Source: UKL13-2 sp038321965 (lineage in GTDB: Bacteria; Pseudomonadota; Gammaproteobacteria; Burkholderiales; Usitatibacteraceae). From it: a stretch of DNA of 64,000 bases. Of the stretch, positions 16,031 to 25,413 are shown piece by piece (within the stretch, counting starts at the first letter, position 1; the number at the start of each line of letters is the position of its first letter). A program made the position numbers and the translations under genes. The stretch covers positions 38,853-102,852 of the forward strand of contig JBBQFL010000010.1 of NCBI GenBank assembly GCA_038321965.1. Direction: 5' to 3'. The notes below the pieces were generated by a model. The model was not told where the DNA came from. It saw nothing but the letters and a program-made list of their open reading frames with translations, and searched no databases.

Positions 16031-19000
16031 TCACTTAGCAGGCTGCAAACGCGCCGACTTTTGACTTGTGATAAGGCCGTTAGCCGCCGCTAGCGACAGA
16101 GGTTGACTGAAGTAATAGCCTTGCGCCAGATCGCAACCGAGTTCACTCAGCATCGCCAGTTGTTGTGCGGATTCAACACCCTCTGCGACCACATTCAGCC
16201 CGAGACTACGCGACATGGCGATAATTGCGCGAACGATGGCCTCGTCCTCGGTGTCAATCGTCAGATTGCGAATAAATGACTGGTCGATCTTGACCGTATG
16301 AATCGGAAATTGCTTGAGGTAGCTCAAGCCAGAGTAACCGGTGCCAAAATCGTCGATCGCGATACGTATTTTCATTGCATCCAGTTTGGTCAGCGCAGCG
16401 ATCGCTTCCTCGTGGCCACCGACGATTACGCTCTCGGTAACCTCCATTTCGATAAGTTGCGGGTCCGCTCCGGTCTCGGCCAGGATGACGGCGAATGTTT
16501 CGGCGAAGGTTTTTCGGCGAAGTTGTATGGCAGATACATTGATCGACATCTGCAGGCGTTCACCTCTCTGTTGCCACTGGGCGGCAGTACCGCATGCTTC
16601 ACGAATCACCCACTCGCCGATGGGGATAATCAGGCCGGAATCCTCCGCTACCGCGATGAACTCGCCAGGCCGAACCAGTGTTCCGGCTGCATTTTTCCAG
16701 CGCAGCAACGCTTCAAAGCCGACCAATTCTTGACTGGACGCTCTGTACACAGGTTGATAGTAAAGGCAAAAATCGTTGGTCTGCAGTGAGCGGCGCAATT
16801 GTGTTTGCATCGTCATGCGCTGCTGCGCAGCGACATTCATGGCAGCGGTGAAAAATTGATACTGATTTCGCCCGCTGCCTTTTGCGTGGTACATCGCTGC
16901 GTCGGCATTGCGCATGAGGATCTCGGCAGTCTCGCCATCGGTCGGATAGATGCTGATGCCAATACTTGCGCCGACATTCAGTTCGTGGGATTGCACCTGA
17001 AAACTGGCGGACAACGACTCGAGTATTTTCTGCGCCACTGCCGTGGCATGGCTACCTTCGTCCTGGGGAGATAGCGCCGGGATGACGATTACAAATTCGT
17101 CGCCGCCCAATCTTGAAACCGTATCGATCTCGCGAAGGCCATTGAGGATTCTGGAGGCAACCAGTTGAAGCAGTGCGTCACCTTGCTGATGCCCGAGCGA
17201 ATCATTGATGGTTTTGAAATGATCGAGGTCGATAAACATCACGGCGAGTTGCGTCGCGTTGCGATGACTGTGTGCAATCGCCTGTTCGATTCGATCCTGC
17301 AGCAGGACGCGATTTGGCAAGCCGGTAAGCGCATCGTGATGTGCCAGGTAGGCTATCCGTTGTTCCGCCTGTTTGCGGGTGGTCACGTCGGCGATAACGC
17401 CAACGATGCGCTGCGCGCGCGCCAACGCATTTCGTGTGATTTGGCCACGTACAGCCATCCAGCGCACGCCACCGTCAGGCCAAACCACGCGATATTCCAA
17501 CTCAAAACTGGTATCTAGGTTTAGTGCGCGCTGCACTGCGGCATCCGTTGCGCTGCGATCATCCGGATGTACCATGGAAAGCAAGTGTGCATAGTCCCTG
17601 ATGATCGCGCCCCGTTCCATACCGAAAAGTGGGCCAAACCCTTCAGAAAAAGACATGGTGCTGCTGTCAATATTCCAGTGCCAACTGCCCATATCAGCAG
17701 CTTCCATTGCCAGCCGCAATTGCGCCTCACTATTGCGCAATGCATCCTCCGCGCGTTTGCGGCGGCTGACATCAGCAATCAACACCATCGTGCCGACGAT
17801 TTCTTGACTGGCGCCGTGTACAGGTGCGACCGACAGGGACACATCCAGTACCACGCCATCCTTGCGCGTGCGCCGCGTCTCTTCAAGAGACAATGTCAAT
17901 CCCTGTTCAACTTGCTTGCGCATCACGTTTACTTCGGCGCGTATCTCTTCGGGCACGATCGAGCGGTTGGTGCCGATGACTTCGTCAGCAGTCCAGCCGA
18001 ATAGTTTTTCCGCAGCGGGATTCCAAAGGCTAATGACGCTGGTCAAGTCGCGGGCAATGATCGCCAGAGGTGAGCCTTCGATAATGGAGCGCAATTTCTG
18101 ATTGCTTTCACTCAGCGTACGTTCGAGTGCCTTGCGTTCGCTGATTTCGACGATGGCCCCGACCAAGCCGGCAATATTGCCGTCGGCATTCACGAACGCG
18201 GCTTTGGTAAAAATTGCATCCAATGGTTTGCCGTCAGTGGTTCTCGTCAGCGACAATTCATAAACACTCTTTCCGCCGTGTTTCAACAGTTCTGTTTCGA
18301 CGGCATGATGGCGATGGGCAGCTTCGGAATCAGTTACTTCCAGGACGGTCTTGCCGATGTAGTCACTACGTGGGCGATTGGTGAATTCTTCAAATGCGCG
18401 ATTGCAACCAAAATATTTTCCGGCAGCGTCTTTGAAAAAAATCGGGTTAGGAATCGCCTCAATCAATTGCTTTGAGAAGCTCAGTTGGTCGCGCATTTCG
18501 CGCGTCGCGCTATCTGCCATCTGTTGCGCGTTTATTTGCGACCGCGAGGCCGTACGCAGCGTAATGAACAGCAAGAAACTGATCACCAATGCTGACAGCA
18601 GTACCACCAGCGATTGCGGCTGCAACAACGGGCGACCATAGGCGCCGAAGCCGCTGAACTTGAAATGCCAGTGGCGGCCCGCGACTACGATCATATGGGA
18701 GACGACATCTTCTGAGTTTTCCAACGCTCGATAGTTGTCAGTCTGGGCGCTTGAATACAGCAGATTCTCTGTCGTCGGCTCTTGGGGTGCGGCATCACTA
18801 GCGCCGACATCGAATACGAAAAAGTTTGCCTTATTTTTCAGGTCGGGATCAATCAGCTGGGCAAACAAGTCATCGACTCGAAATACGAGGTTGACGAATC
18901 CCGCCAGTTCGGCGCGGCGTTGCGCCAATGTCCGTTTCTGCCGATAGGTTTCGTAAATTGGCAGGTAAACCACCAAGCCCCATCTATTTTGCTTTTCCTG

Positions 19001-19648
19001 CACCAGCCGGTAGCGTCCGGTAGTGATCGGTTCGCCAACGTCGCGTGCGCGTTCGCTCGCGACCAATGCGGCAAGCCGCGTACGAATGTCCAAGCCGAAC
19101 GCGTCTTCGTTGCCGACTGCGGGTTCCACGTAATGAACAACATAGTATTCGGCTCGCGCGCCATTGGGCTTGACTGAAAAATCCGGAAAGCCGCCAGCCC
19201 TGATGCTACGGTCGTCGCGCACCATGGCCTCATAGACGGCTCTTTCCGGCAGCTTTACACGGCGAATGAACTCCACTGCCTGAACACCCGGAAAGCGCGT
19301 TGACAGGTTTAGCGCATTCACGTAGCGCTGGAACGCAAGGCGCGACACCGAGGGATCGTGACCAAATAGTCCCTCCATGCCGTGCAGAATATCGATGTAC
19401 TGTTGCGTGCGACGCTCGATGGCACCAGCGGTCGCGAGCGCAGTACGATCAAAATCCGCCTTGGCCTGTTTCTCCACCAGACTTGCAACAAAAAGCCAGG
19501 CGGCTACTGATAGTGCGATCCCGAATATCAGGACTGCCCTAGCCAAAGCGGTGTGTCGAATTGCGCTCGTCATACTGTCAAATTGTTCGAAGCCCACCCT
19601 CATATTCGCGCGTGACGCACAAGCATCGCTTGTCTTGCTCGCTCGCAT
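16031..19648 (-). CDS. CHASE-PAS-PAS-PAS-GGDEF-EAL cyclic-di-GMP signalling protein
   Basis: The product has about 1,205 residues. ATG 19648 follows a GGGGGA ribosome site; GTG 19654 is an alternative. One membrane helix (VLIFGIALSVAAWLFVASLV), a periplasmic CHASE domain to about residue 340, a second helix (SLVVLLSALVISFLLFITL), then three PAS domains and a GGDEF domain. The latter has RLGGDEF preceded at 5 residues by REID, the RxxD inhibitory-site pattern. The EAL domain has FEALLRW, DDFGTGYSGLSYL, VKIDQSF and EGVES. Both the cyclase and phosphodiesterase sites look intact. It should sense a small periplasmic ligand and adjust c-di-GMP. Confidence 0.93.
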   Translation of the reverse strand: MRASKTSDACASRANMRVGFEQFDSMTSAIRHTALARAVLIFGIALSVAAWLFVASLVEKQAKADFDRTALATAGAIERRTQQYIDILHGMEGLFGHDPSVSRLAFQRYVNALNLSTRFPGVQAVEFIRRVKLPERAVYEAMVRDDRSIRAGGFPDFSVKPNGARAEYYVVHYVEPAVGNEDAFGLDIRTRLAALVASERARDVGEPITTGRYRLVQEKQNRWGLVVYLPIYETYRQKRTLAQRRAELAGFVNLVFRVDDLFAQLIDPDLKNKANFFVFDVGASDAAPQEPTTENLLYSSAQTDNYRALENSEDVVSHMIVVAGRHWHFKFSGFGAYGRPLLQPQSLVVLLSALVISFLLFITLRTASRSQINAQQMADSATREMRDQLSFSKQLIEAIPNPIFFKDAAGKYFGCNRAFEEFTNRPRSDYIGKTVLEVTDSEAAHRHHAVETELLKHGGKSVYELSLTRTTDGKPLDAIFTKAAFVNADGNIAGLVGAIVEISERKALERTLSESNQKLRSIIEGSPLAIIARDLTSVISLWNPAAEKLFGWTADEVIGTNRSIVPEEIRAEVNVMRKQVEQGLTLSLEETRRTRKDGVVLDVSLSVAPVHGASQEIVGTMVLIADVSRRKRAEDALRNSEAQLRLAMEAADMGSWHWNIDSSTMSFSEGFGPLFGMERGAIIRDYAHLLSMVHPDDRSATDAAVQRALNLDTSFELEYRVVWPDGGVRWMAVRGQITRNALARAQRIVGVIADVTTRKQAEQRIAYLAHHDALTGLPNRVLLQDRIEQAIAHSHRNATQLAVMFIDLDHFKTINDSLGHQQGDALLQLVASRILNGLREIDTVSRLGGDEFVIVIPALSPQDEGSHATAVAQKILESLSASFQVQSHELNVGASIGISIYPTDGETAEILMRNADAAMYHAKGSGRNQYQFFTAAMNVAAQQRMTMQTQLRRSLQTNDFCLYYQPVYRASSQELVGFEALLRWKNAAGTLVRPGEFIAVAEDSGLIIPIGEWVIREACGTAAQWQQRGERLQMSINVSAIQLRRKTFAETFAVILAETGADPQLIEMEVTESVIVGGHEEAIAALTKLDAMKIRIAIDDFGTGYSGLSYLKQFPIHTVKIDQSFIRNLTIDTEDEAIVRAIIAMSRSLGLNVVAEGVESAQQLAMLSELGCDLAQGYYFSQPLSLAAANGLITSQKSARLQPAK

Positions 19649-19811
19649 AGCCACTTTCCCCCACTATAGACCATACGCCCGGAGTCATGCCAACGGTCTG
19701 GTACCGGTAATTGCATGGCGCGCGAACGCGGTGCGCGTGCTCGTTTTTATTTCACAAAAGTCGCTAAAATGTAATTTATTGCACCGCACAAAACTTTCGC
19801 AAAAAACATTT

Positions 19812-21053
19812 ATGGCACTTATTGTTCAAAAATACGGTGGCACGTCGATGGGGTCGCCGGAGCGCATTCGCGAGGTCGCCAGGCGAATCGCACACTATCA
19901 CCAGCAAGGCCACCAGTTGGTGGTCGTTCCCTCGGCAATGTCTGGAGAAACCAACCGTCTCATCGGCTTGGCCAAGGAGCTCAGCCCAGACCCCCACGGG
20001 CGTGAACTCGACGTGATTGCGTCAACCGGCGAGCAAGTATCGGTCGGCTTACTTGCGCTGGCATTACAGACGCTCGGGTTGAAGGCCAAAAGCTACACCG
20101 GCTGGCAGGTCAAGATACTCACCGACAGCGCATTTACAAAAGCGCGGATTCTCTCCATCGAAGACGCCAACATTCGACGCGATCTCGCCGAGGGTTGTGT
20201 TGTTGTCGTCGCAGGCTTTCAAGGAATCGATGCCAACGGAAATATCACCACATTGGGACGAGGCGGGTCGGATACGACCGGCGTTGCGATTGCCGCTGCG
20301 CTGGGCGCCGACGAATGCCAGATCTTTACTGACGTGGACGGTGTTTATACGACTGACCCGCGGGTGGTGCCGGAAGCGCGCAAACTGACCAGCATTACGT
20401 TTGAAGAGATGTTCGAACTCGCCAGTCAGGGCTCGAAGGTATTGCAGATACGCTCTGTGGAATTCGCCGGCAAATATAAGGTCAAGCTTCGCGTTCTATC
20501 GTCCTTCACCGCTTTTGATTCAACCGACACGGGCACGCTCATTACGTACGAGGAAGAAGACAACATGGAACAACCAATCATCTCCGGCATAGCATTCAAC
20601 CGCGATGAAGCCAAACTAACCGTCACCGGTGTGCCTGACCGACCCGGCATCGCGTTCGCCATCCTCGGGCCGATCGCCGAAGCCAATATCGATGTCGATG
20701 TCATCATTCAAAATACTTCCTTCGATGGCATCACCGACTTTTCGTTTACGGTTCATCGAAACGACTACAACAAGGCGCTGGCACTGTTGAACGAGAAAGT
20801 GAAACCTGCCGTAAACGCCAAAGGCATTGCCGGAGACAACAAGATTGCCAAGGTGTCACTGGTCGGCATCGGTATGCGCTCGCACGCTGGCGTGGCAGCC
20901 AAAATGTTTGAATGTCTGGCCAAGGAAAACGTCAACATCCAGATGATTTCGACTTCAGAAATCAAGACTTCGGTCGTCGTCGACGAGAAATACATGGAAC
21001 TTGCTGTGCGTGCATTGCATCAAGTGTTCGAGTTGGATAAACTCCCCTCATAG
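19812..21053 (+). CDS. lysC: Aspartate kinase
   Basis: The product has 413 residues from ATG 19812. It phosphorylates aspartate, the first step to lysine, threonine, methionine and diaminopimelate. The motifs are VQKYGGTSMGS (kinase N-terminus), PSAMSGETNRL, ASTGEQVSVGLLALAL, GRGGSDTTGVAIAAAL and FTDVDGVYTTDPR. Two ACT domains (from about residue 265) bind lysine/threonine for feedback control. An in-frame internal ATG at 20565 with its own ribosome site could give a separate regulatory subunit. A hairpin terminator follows. The open frame extends far upstream, but the family N-terminus fixes this start. Confidence 0.96.
   Translation: MALIVQKYGGTSMGSPERIREVARRIAHYHQQGHQLVVVPSAMSGETNRLIGLAKELSPDPHGRELDVIASTGEQVSVGLLALALQTLGLKAKSYTGWQVKILTDSAFTKARILSIEDANIRRDLAEGCVVVVAGFQGIDANGNITTLGRGGSDTTGVAIAAALGADECQIFTDVDGVYTTDPRVVPEARKLTSITFEEMFELASQGSKVLQIRSVEFAGKYKVKLRVLSSFTAFDSTDTGTLITYEEEDNMEQPIISGIAFNRDEAKLTVTGVPDRPGIAFAILGPIAEANIDVDVIIQNTSFDGITDFSFTVHRNDYNKALALLNEKVKPAVNAKGIAGDNKIAKVSLVGIGMRSHAGVAAKMFECLAKENVNIQMISTSEIKTSVVVDEKYMELAVRALHQVFELDKLPS
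20551..20567 (+). promoter_or_regulatory. Internal ribosome site and start inside lysC (candidate beta-subunit start)
   Basis: AGGAAG at 20551-20556 lies 8 bases before ATG 20565 (MEQPIISGIAF), which is Met252 of LysC. Translation from here would give a 162-residue ACT-domain polypeptide. Alpha2-beta2 aspartokinases of Bacillus and Corynebacterium make their beta subunit from an equivalent internal start beginning ME. Its use here is inference. Confidence 0.55.
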
Positions 21054-21069
21054 TTTTTTTTCACTTTCA

Positions 21070-21114
21070 AACGAAGCCGCGCACCTTCAACCGATGCGCG
21101 GCTTCGTTGTTTTT
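21070..21114 (+). terminator. Terminator after lysC
   Basis: AACGAAGCCGCGCA (21070-21083) pairs with TGCGCGGCTTCGTT (21095-21108), followed by GTTTTT. It sits between lysC and the oligopeptidase gene. Confidence 0.88.
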
Positions 21115-21125
21115 AGGGGTCAGCC

Positions 21126-23228
21126 ATGTTTGGATACAGTTGGTCAAGGATTGCCGCTTGCGCGGTAACAGGAGCTGCATTGATGAATACCACTGCCATT
21201 GCGCAGGAAGATCCGTACCTCTGGCTCGAGGACGTGAGTGGCGACAAAGCCATCTCATGGGTGAAGGAGCAAAACGCCAAGACACAAAAGCTGCTGGAAG
21301 CCGAGCCGCTGTTCGCGTCGATTCGTGACAAGACGCTCGAAGTCGTCAACTCACGTGCACGCATCCCCGCCGTCGCAAAACGCGGTGCTTATTTTTACAA
21401 CTTCTGGCAAGACGAGAAGAACATTCGCGGTATTTGGCGGCGCACCACGATCGCCGAATACAAAAAGGCGGAACCCAAATGGGAAACCGTGCTGGACCTC
21501 GATCAACTGGCTAAAGCAGAGAAAGAGAACTGGGTCTGGAAGGGATCTTCCTGCCTTTATCCAAACTACGAACGCTGCTTGTTGAATCTCTCCCGCGGCG
21601 GAGCTGACGCAAATGTGGTGCGCGAGTTTGATGTTGTTGCAAAGCGCTTTGTAGTCGGCGGCTTTGAAATCAAGGAAGCCAAAGGTAGCGCCTCATGGGC
21701 AGACCGCGACACCTTATTCGTTCAAACTGATTTTGGCCCCGGATCGATGACCAAATCAGGGTATCCACGTATCACGAAGGAATGGAGCCGCGGCACGCCC
21801 ATTGAAACGGCACGTCTGGTCTTTGAGGGCCAGGAAACAGATATTAGCGTCTCCGCCTTCCAGGTAAACGAGAAGGGCTACAAGACACGCCAGTTCGTAC
21901 GGCGCGGCGTTGAGTTTTATAAATCCGAAACCTACCTGCGCGAAGATGCGAAAGCAAACAAACTCACCAAGCTCGATGTACCTGCAGATGCCAATATCAA
22001 TTACGGGCAGGGCAGACTCTGGGTGCGCCTGAAATCATCGTGGGCGGTAGGCGGCAAGACGTTTGCGCAAGGCGCACTGATCGTGACGGATTTTGAACGC
22101 TTCATGAAAGGCGAGCGAAATTTTGATGTGCTTTTCGAGCCCACGGACCGCAAATCGCTGGCCGGCTGGGCGCTTACAAAGAACTACCTTATTCTGAACC
22201 AACTCGATAACGTCAAGAATCGGCTGTACGAACTGCAGAGCAAAGCCGGCAAATGGACGCGTCGCGAGATCACGTTGCCTGGTCTGGGCACGATTGGTGT
22301 GTCGCCTATCGATGCCGATCAGTCCGATGATTACTTCCTCACTCTCACGGACTATCTGACGCCGTCGACGCTATTTCTAGCCAAAGCCGGAAGCGACAAG
22401 CGTGAGGTGCTTAAATCGTTACCGGCGTTCTTCGATGCCAGTCCATACAAGGTGGAACAATTCGAAGTGGCGTCCAAGGATGGCGAGCGCATTCCATATT
22501 TCATGGTGATGAACAAGAACACAAAATTGGATGGCAAGAATCCCACCCTGCTTTATGGGTACGGCGGCTTCGAGGTATCCCAGTTGCCTGGATATTCGGC
22601 GACAGTCGGTAACGCCTGGCTCAACAATGGTGGTGTGTATGTGGTGGCCAATATTCGTGGTGGCGGAGAGTTCGGCCCACGCTGGCATCAGGCAGGCTTG
22701 AAAGCCAATCGCCAAAAGGTCTTCGATGACTTTATCGCCGTTGCCGAGGATGTCATTGCCAAAAAAATTACAGCGCCACGTCATCTGGCAATTTCCGGCG
22801 GTAGCAATGGTGGCCTTTTGGTAGGCGCGGTGGCGGTGCAACGCCCGGATCTGTTCCAGGCAGTTTTATGCAGCGTTCCACTGCTGGACATGAAGCGTTA
22901 CCATAAACTGCTCGCGGGGGCCTCATGGGTCGCTGAGTACGGCAATCCGGATGACGCCGCCGAATGGGAGTTCATTTCAAAGTACTCGCCTTATCAAAAC
23001 GTCAAAGCAGGCGTTACTTACCCCAAAATACTATTCGTGACCTCCACTCGCGATGATCGCGTTCATCCTGGGCACGCGCGCAAGATGATGGCCCGCATGC
23101 TGGAACAGGGGCACGAAGTGTTCTATTACGAGAACATCGAAGGTGGCCACGCAGGCTCTGCAAACAACGCGCAACTGGCTTACCGCACAGCGCTGCAGTA
23201 TTCGTTCTTGCTAAGGGAGCTGAAATAG
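21126..23228 (+). CDS. Prolyl oligopeptidase family serine peptidase (S9A), exported
   Basis: The product has 700 residues. ATG 21126 follows AGGGG and begins a signal peptide (ending AIAQEDPY). A beta-propeller domain is followed by an alpha/beta-hydrolase domain. Catalytic Ser560 is in SGGSNGG, Asp643/644 in TRDDRVHP, and His675 in EGGHAGSA. GGGEFGPRWHQAG is also typical. These enzymes cut short proline-containing peptides; the signal peptide puts it in the periplasm. It is a single gene between the lysC terminator and the tRNA operon. Confidence 0.93.
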   Translation: MFGYSWSRIAACAVTGAALMNTTAIAQEDPYLWLEDVSGDKAISWVKEQNAKTQKLLEAEPLFASIRDKTLEVVNSRARIPAVAKRGAYFYNFWQDEKNIRGIWRRTTIAEYKKAEPKWETVLDLDQLAKAEKENWVWKGSSCLYPNYERCLLNLSRGGADANVVREFDVVAKRFVVGGFEIKEAKGSASWADRDTLFVQTDFGPGSMTKSGYPRITKEWSRGTPIETARLVFEGQETDISVSAFQVNEKGYKTRQFVRRGVEFYKSETYLREDAKANKLTKLDVPADANINYGQGRLWVRLKSSWAVGGKTFAQGALIVTDFERFMKGERNFDVLFEPTDRKSLAGWALTKNYLILNQLDNVKNRLYELQSKAGKWTRREITLPGLGTIGVSPIDADQSDDYFLTLTDYLTPSTLFLAKAGSDKREVLKSLPAFFDASPYKVEQFEVASKDGERIPYFMVMNKNTKLDGKNPTLLYGYGGFEVSQLPGYSATVGNAWLNNGGVYVVANIRGGGEFGPRWHQAGLKANRQKVFDDFIAVAEDVIAKKITAPRHLAISGGSNGGLLVGAVAVQRPDLFQAVLCSVPLLDMKRYHKLLAGASWVAEYGNPDDAAEWEFISKYSPYQNVKAGVTYPKILFVTSTRDDRVHPGHARKMMARMLEQGHEVFYYENIEGGHAGSANNAQLAYRTALQYSFLLRELK

Positions 23229-23248
23229 CGAAAACAGTCGATTCGTTT

Positions 23249-23278
23249 TTGACGCAGGCATGGTGAACCGCGTACAAT
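23249..23278 (+). promoter_or_regulatory. Sigma70 promoter of the tRNA-Ser/tRNA-Arg operon
   Basis: TTGACG (23249-23254) and TACAAT (23273-23278) are separated by 18 bp, followed by a GC-rich stretch (GCGGCC). That GC-rich discriminator is common in stable-RNA promoters under stringent control. The first tRNA begins 34 bp after the -10 box. Confidence 0.75.
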
Positions 23279-23311
23279 GCGGCCTTCGCGAAAGCGTTAG
23301 AGCAGCAGCCC

Positions 23312-23404
23312 GGAGACCTGGCCGAGTGGTCGAAGGCACTCCCCTGCTAAGGGAGCATGCGGTCAAAAACTGCATCGAGGGTTCGAATCCCTCGGTCTCC
23401 GCCA
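23312..23404 (+). tRNA. tRNA-Ser (anticodon GCT)
   Basis: A class II tRNA of 93 bases with encoded CCA. GGAGACC pairs with GGTCTCC, and the D-arm has GGCCGAGTGG. The anticodon loop CTGCTAA gives GCT (reads AGC/AGU). It has a long variable arm, and the T-arm is GGGTTCGAATCCC. Confidence 0.97.
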
Positions 23405-23445
23405 AATGGCTATTGCTCTAATGTGCTGTTACAATTACGAATTGT

Positions 23446-23522
23446 GCGCTCGTAGCTCAGTTGGATAGAGTACTTGGCTACGAACCAAGGGGTCGTGGGT
23501 TCGAATCCTGCCGGGCGCACCA
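23446..23522 (+). tRNA. tRNA-Arg (anticodon ACG)
   Basis: 77 bases with encoded CCA. GCGCTCG pairs with CGGGCGC, with one G-T pair. The D-arm is AGCTCAGTTGGATAGAG, and the anticodon loop CTACGAA gives ACG, which would be edited to ICG. The T-arm GTGGGTTCGAATCCTGC is standard. It lies 41 bp after tRNA-Ser and is probably co-transcribed with it. Confidence 0.97.
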
Positions 23523-23532
23523 ATTTTTACCG

Positions 23533-23564
23533 AAGGGTTAGAGGATTTTTCCTCTAACCCTTTT
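23533..23564 (+). terminator. Terminator of the tRNA operon
   Basis: AAGGGTTAGAGGA (23533-23545) pairs with TCCTCTAACCCTT (23550-23562), with a 4-base T loop and a T tail. The stem is 13 bp. Confidence 0.92.
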
Positions 23565-23759
23565 AATTGTCCGTTGCGCAATTCCAGCCGGGTGAGTAAC
23601 CGGGATGTAAGTCACTACTGGTCTGGCGTATCTGTGTCAGTCTCACTTTGACTTATCAATAAATATTAGGCGATCAAGTCTTACAAAAACAACACCTTGT
23701 GATCGGGTCGTATTTGACATACTGCGCCCGCTGTAACAATCGTCCAATAAAGGAAATAA

Positions 23760-24152
23760 ATGTTGGGAAACATTCGTTCGTTGGCTGGGCTTACCAGCAT
23801 TGCCGCAATTCTGTTACTTCAAGGTTGCGGAAAAACCGAAGAAGTCAAAGCCCCGCCCGCCGCACCTGCAGTCGCTGTGGCGCCTGCGCCCAAGGCTGGA
23901 CTGGCAATTGCCGACAGTCTCACTGCCTATCACGCCGCTGCTCCTGCTGAGCGCAGCGCGGTCATTCCAGCGATCCTCGCTAAGGTGAAAGACGAAATTG
24001 ACAAGAAAGGCAAATCCGATACAGATATCGCCGCTGAAATTCTGCCTTGCATGAATTCCATCGATGAACAAGTTACACCTGACGTCCGCGCTGCACAGCC
24101 AATCCTCGATTTGGGCGCAGTCTGCCTGGCGCAGTTGGGCTACAAGAAATAG
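23760..24152 (+). CDS. Small lipoprotein of unknown function
   Basis: The product has 130 residues. The N-terminus is a lipoprotein signal (IAAILLLQGC, lipobox LQGC). An Ala/Pro/Val-rich linker follows, then a roughly 85-residue helical region with two cysteines (EILPCMNSI and LGAVCLAQLG) that could form a disulfide. I do not recognise the family. AAGGAAA precedes the ATG, and a TTGACA (23714-23719) upstream may be part of a promoter. It is a single gene between the tRNA operon and the aryl-polyene cluster. Confidence 0.7.
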   Translation: MLGNIRSLAGLTSIAAILLLQGCGKTEEVKAPPAAPAVAVAPAPKAGLAIADSLTAYHAAAPAERSAVIPAILAKVKDEIDKKGKSDTDIAAEILPCMNSIDEQVTPDVRAAQPILDLGAVCLAQLGYKK

Positions 24153-24226
24153 TCAGTGCTGCGATCCTGTTCGCAAAGGACGGCAAATCCGAAGTGATAT
24201 TGCCGGCGTTTGCGGCGACGTATTCG

Positions 24227-24258
24227 AGGGCCTGTCGATAGATGGGCCCTTCTTGTTT
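24227..24258 (+). terminator. Weak terminator-like hairpin after the lipoprotein gene
   Basis: AGGGCC (24227-24232) pairs with GGCCCT (24245-24250), followed by TCTTGTTT. It lies 75 bp after the lipoprotein stop. The rest of 24153-24412 holds no gene I can support; the promoter of the polyene cluster probably lies in its second half. Confidence 0.4.
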
Positions 24259-24412
24259 AGGCGTGCACTACTATTCTTTTGGCACTTAAGATGAAAAGCC
24301 TTCAACTGAACGTATCCGTCGGCAAGTGTATGTGCGGTACATGACACACGCCAGTGGGGACGCGTGATACGATTTTGCTTAGAAAGCCGTCTTTCAAAAT
24401 TGAGAGTTGAAT

Positions 24413-24682
24413 ATGAACAATGGGCAAGGTAACGAGCAGGAATTGGCGCAGTTGCTTGTCTCGTCATTGAATCTCGATGGAGTCTCACCCGTCGACATTG
24501 ATCCCGAGGCGCGATTGTTTGGTGAAGGACTCGGACTGGATTCACTCGATATGCTGGAACTGTCGATGGCGGTGGAGCAAAAGTACGGCGTAAAGCTGCG
24601 TTCCGATGACCCGGACAATCCGAGAATTTTTGGATCGTTGCGCAATCTATCTCAGCACATTCAGTCGCATCGCATTGCCTGA
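24413..24682 (+). CDS. Acyl carrier protein of aryl-polyene cluster
   Basis: The product has 89 residues from ATG 24413. The phosphopantetheine site is Ser44 in LGLDSLDMLEL. Acidic helices and an N-terminal DIDPEARLFGEGL segment are typical of the ACPs in aryl-polyene and xanthomonadin clusters. It would carry the growing polyene as a thioester. It is the first gene of the cluster 24413-36597 and the only ACP in it, whereas the characterised systems use two (ApeE and ApeF). Confidence 0.92.
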   Translation: MNNGQGNEQELAQLLVSSLNLDGVSPVDIDPEARLFGEGLGLDSLDMLELSMAVEQKYGVKLRSDDPDNPRIFGSLRNLSQHIQSHRIA

Positions 24683-24744
24683 CAGGTTGACCGGTTCGGT
24701 CGGTTTGGACCTGGTGATTAACGCATTCCCTATCCGACCATCCG

Positions 24745-25413
24745 ATGCCCGACGCAAATTCCTCTAGCAAGTTGCTTCCACCTCACCGGCAAGCTTGGAT
24801 GACCGCCCTGTGGCTGCTACTCGCGACGACCTATCTGGTCGCGACGGCTACCGGGATGCGGGTGTTGGCAATGGCAGTCGTCGGCCTGATGGTTGGCGTA
24901 CTCCTTGCGGCGTCGGGAAGGATCAAAACGGGCGCCATCTTGGGCGCAGCGCTTGTAGTGTTGTGCTTTTATTTTTCGGCATCCATGCGATTCGTCGTTT
25001 ATTTCCCCCCACTGGCAGCTTTTGCGTTCATGGCGTTCTTCTTTTATCGAACGTTGCGTCCCGGCTCCGAACCGCTAATTACCCAAGTCGCGCGGATGGA
25101 GCATCCCGACTTGCCACTGGACATGGCGCGCTATAGCCGTCTGCTCACTGCGGTTTGGTCGGGTTGTTTCATGCTGCTGTTTGCTGTGACACTATTGTTG
25201 GCACCGCTGCTTCCACTCGATACCTGGTCGCGCTGGGTGCATGGGCTGGGCTATGTCTTACCGGGCACATTGTTTCTCGGTGAATATGCTTACCGCCACT
25301 ACCGCTTTCGCGAGACGCGGCACGGCTCTCTTATGGTACTTATTCCAAACATTATTACTGCAAGCAGGCTGGCCGCGCTCTCGCCGGATCAGCGCGGCGG
25401 TGAGCACCGATGA
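24745..25413 (+). CDS. COG4648-type membrane protein of aryl-polyene cluster
   Basis: The product has 222 residues with six to seven hydrophobic segments (ALWLLLATTYLVATATGM; AAFAFMAFFFY; CFMLLFAVTLLLAPLLPL). A soluble loop contains PLITQVARMEHPDLP and AVWSGCF, the conserved signature of the predicted membrane proteins found in aryl-polyene clusters. Its role is not known; assembly or anchoring of the biosynthetic complex at the inner membrane is the usual guess. The next gene overlaps its stop by 4 bp. Confidence 0.75.
   Translation: MPDANSSSKLLPPHRQAWMTALWLLLATTYLVATATGMRVLAMAVVGLMVGVLLAASGRIKTGAILGAALVVLCFYFSASMRFVVYFPPLAAFAFMAFFFYRTLRPGSEPLITQVARMEHPDLPLDMARYSRLLTAVWSGCFMLLFAVTLLLAPLLPLDTWSRWVHGLGYVLPGTLFLGEYAYRHYRFRETRHGSLMVLIPNIITASRLAALSPDQRGGEHR

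Noticed and set aside
19377..19811. Upstream extension of the aspartokinase open frame
   Set aside because: It overlaps the start of the GGDEF-EAL gene on the other strand. The aspartokinase family begins at ALIVQKYGGTS, which fits ATG 19812.
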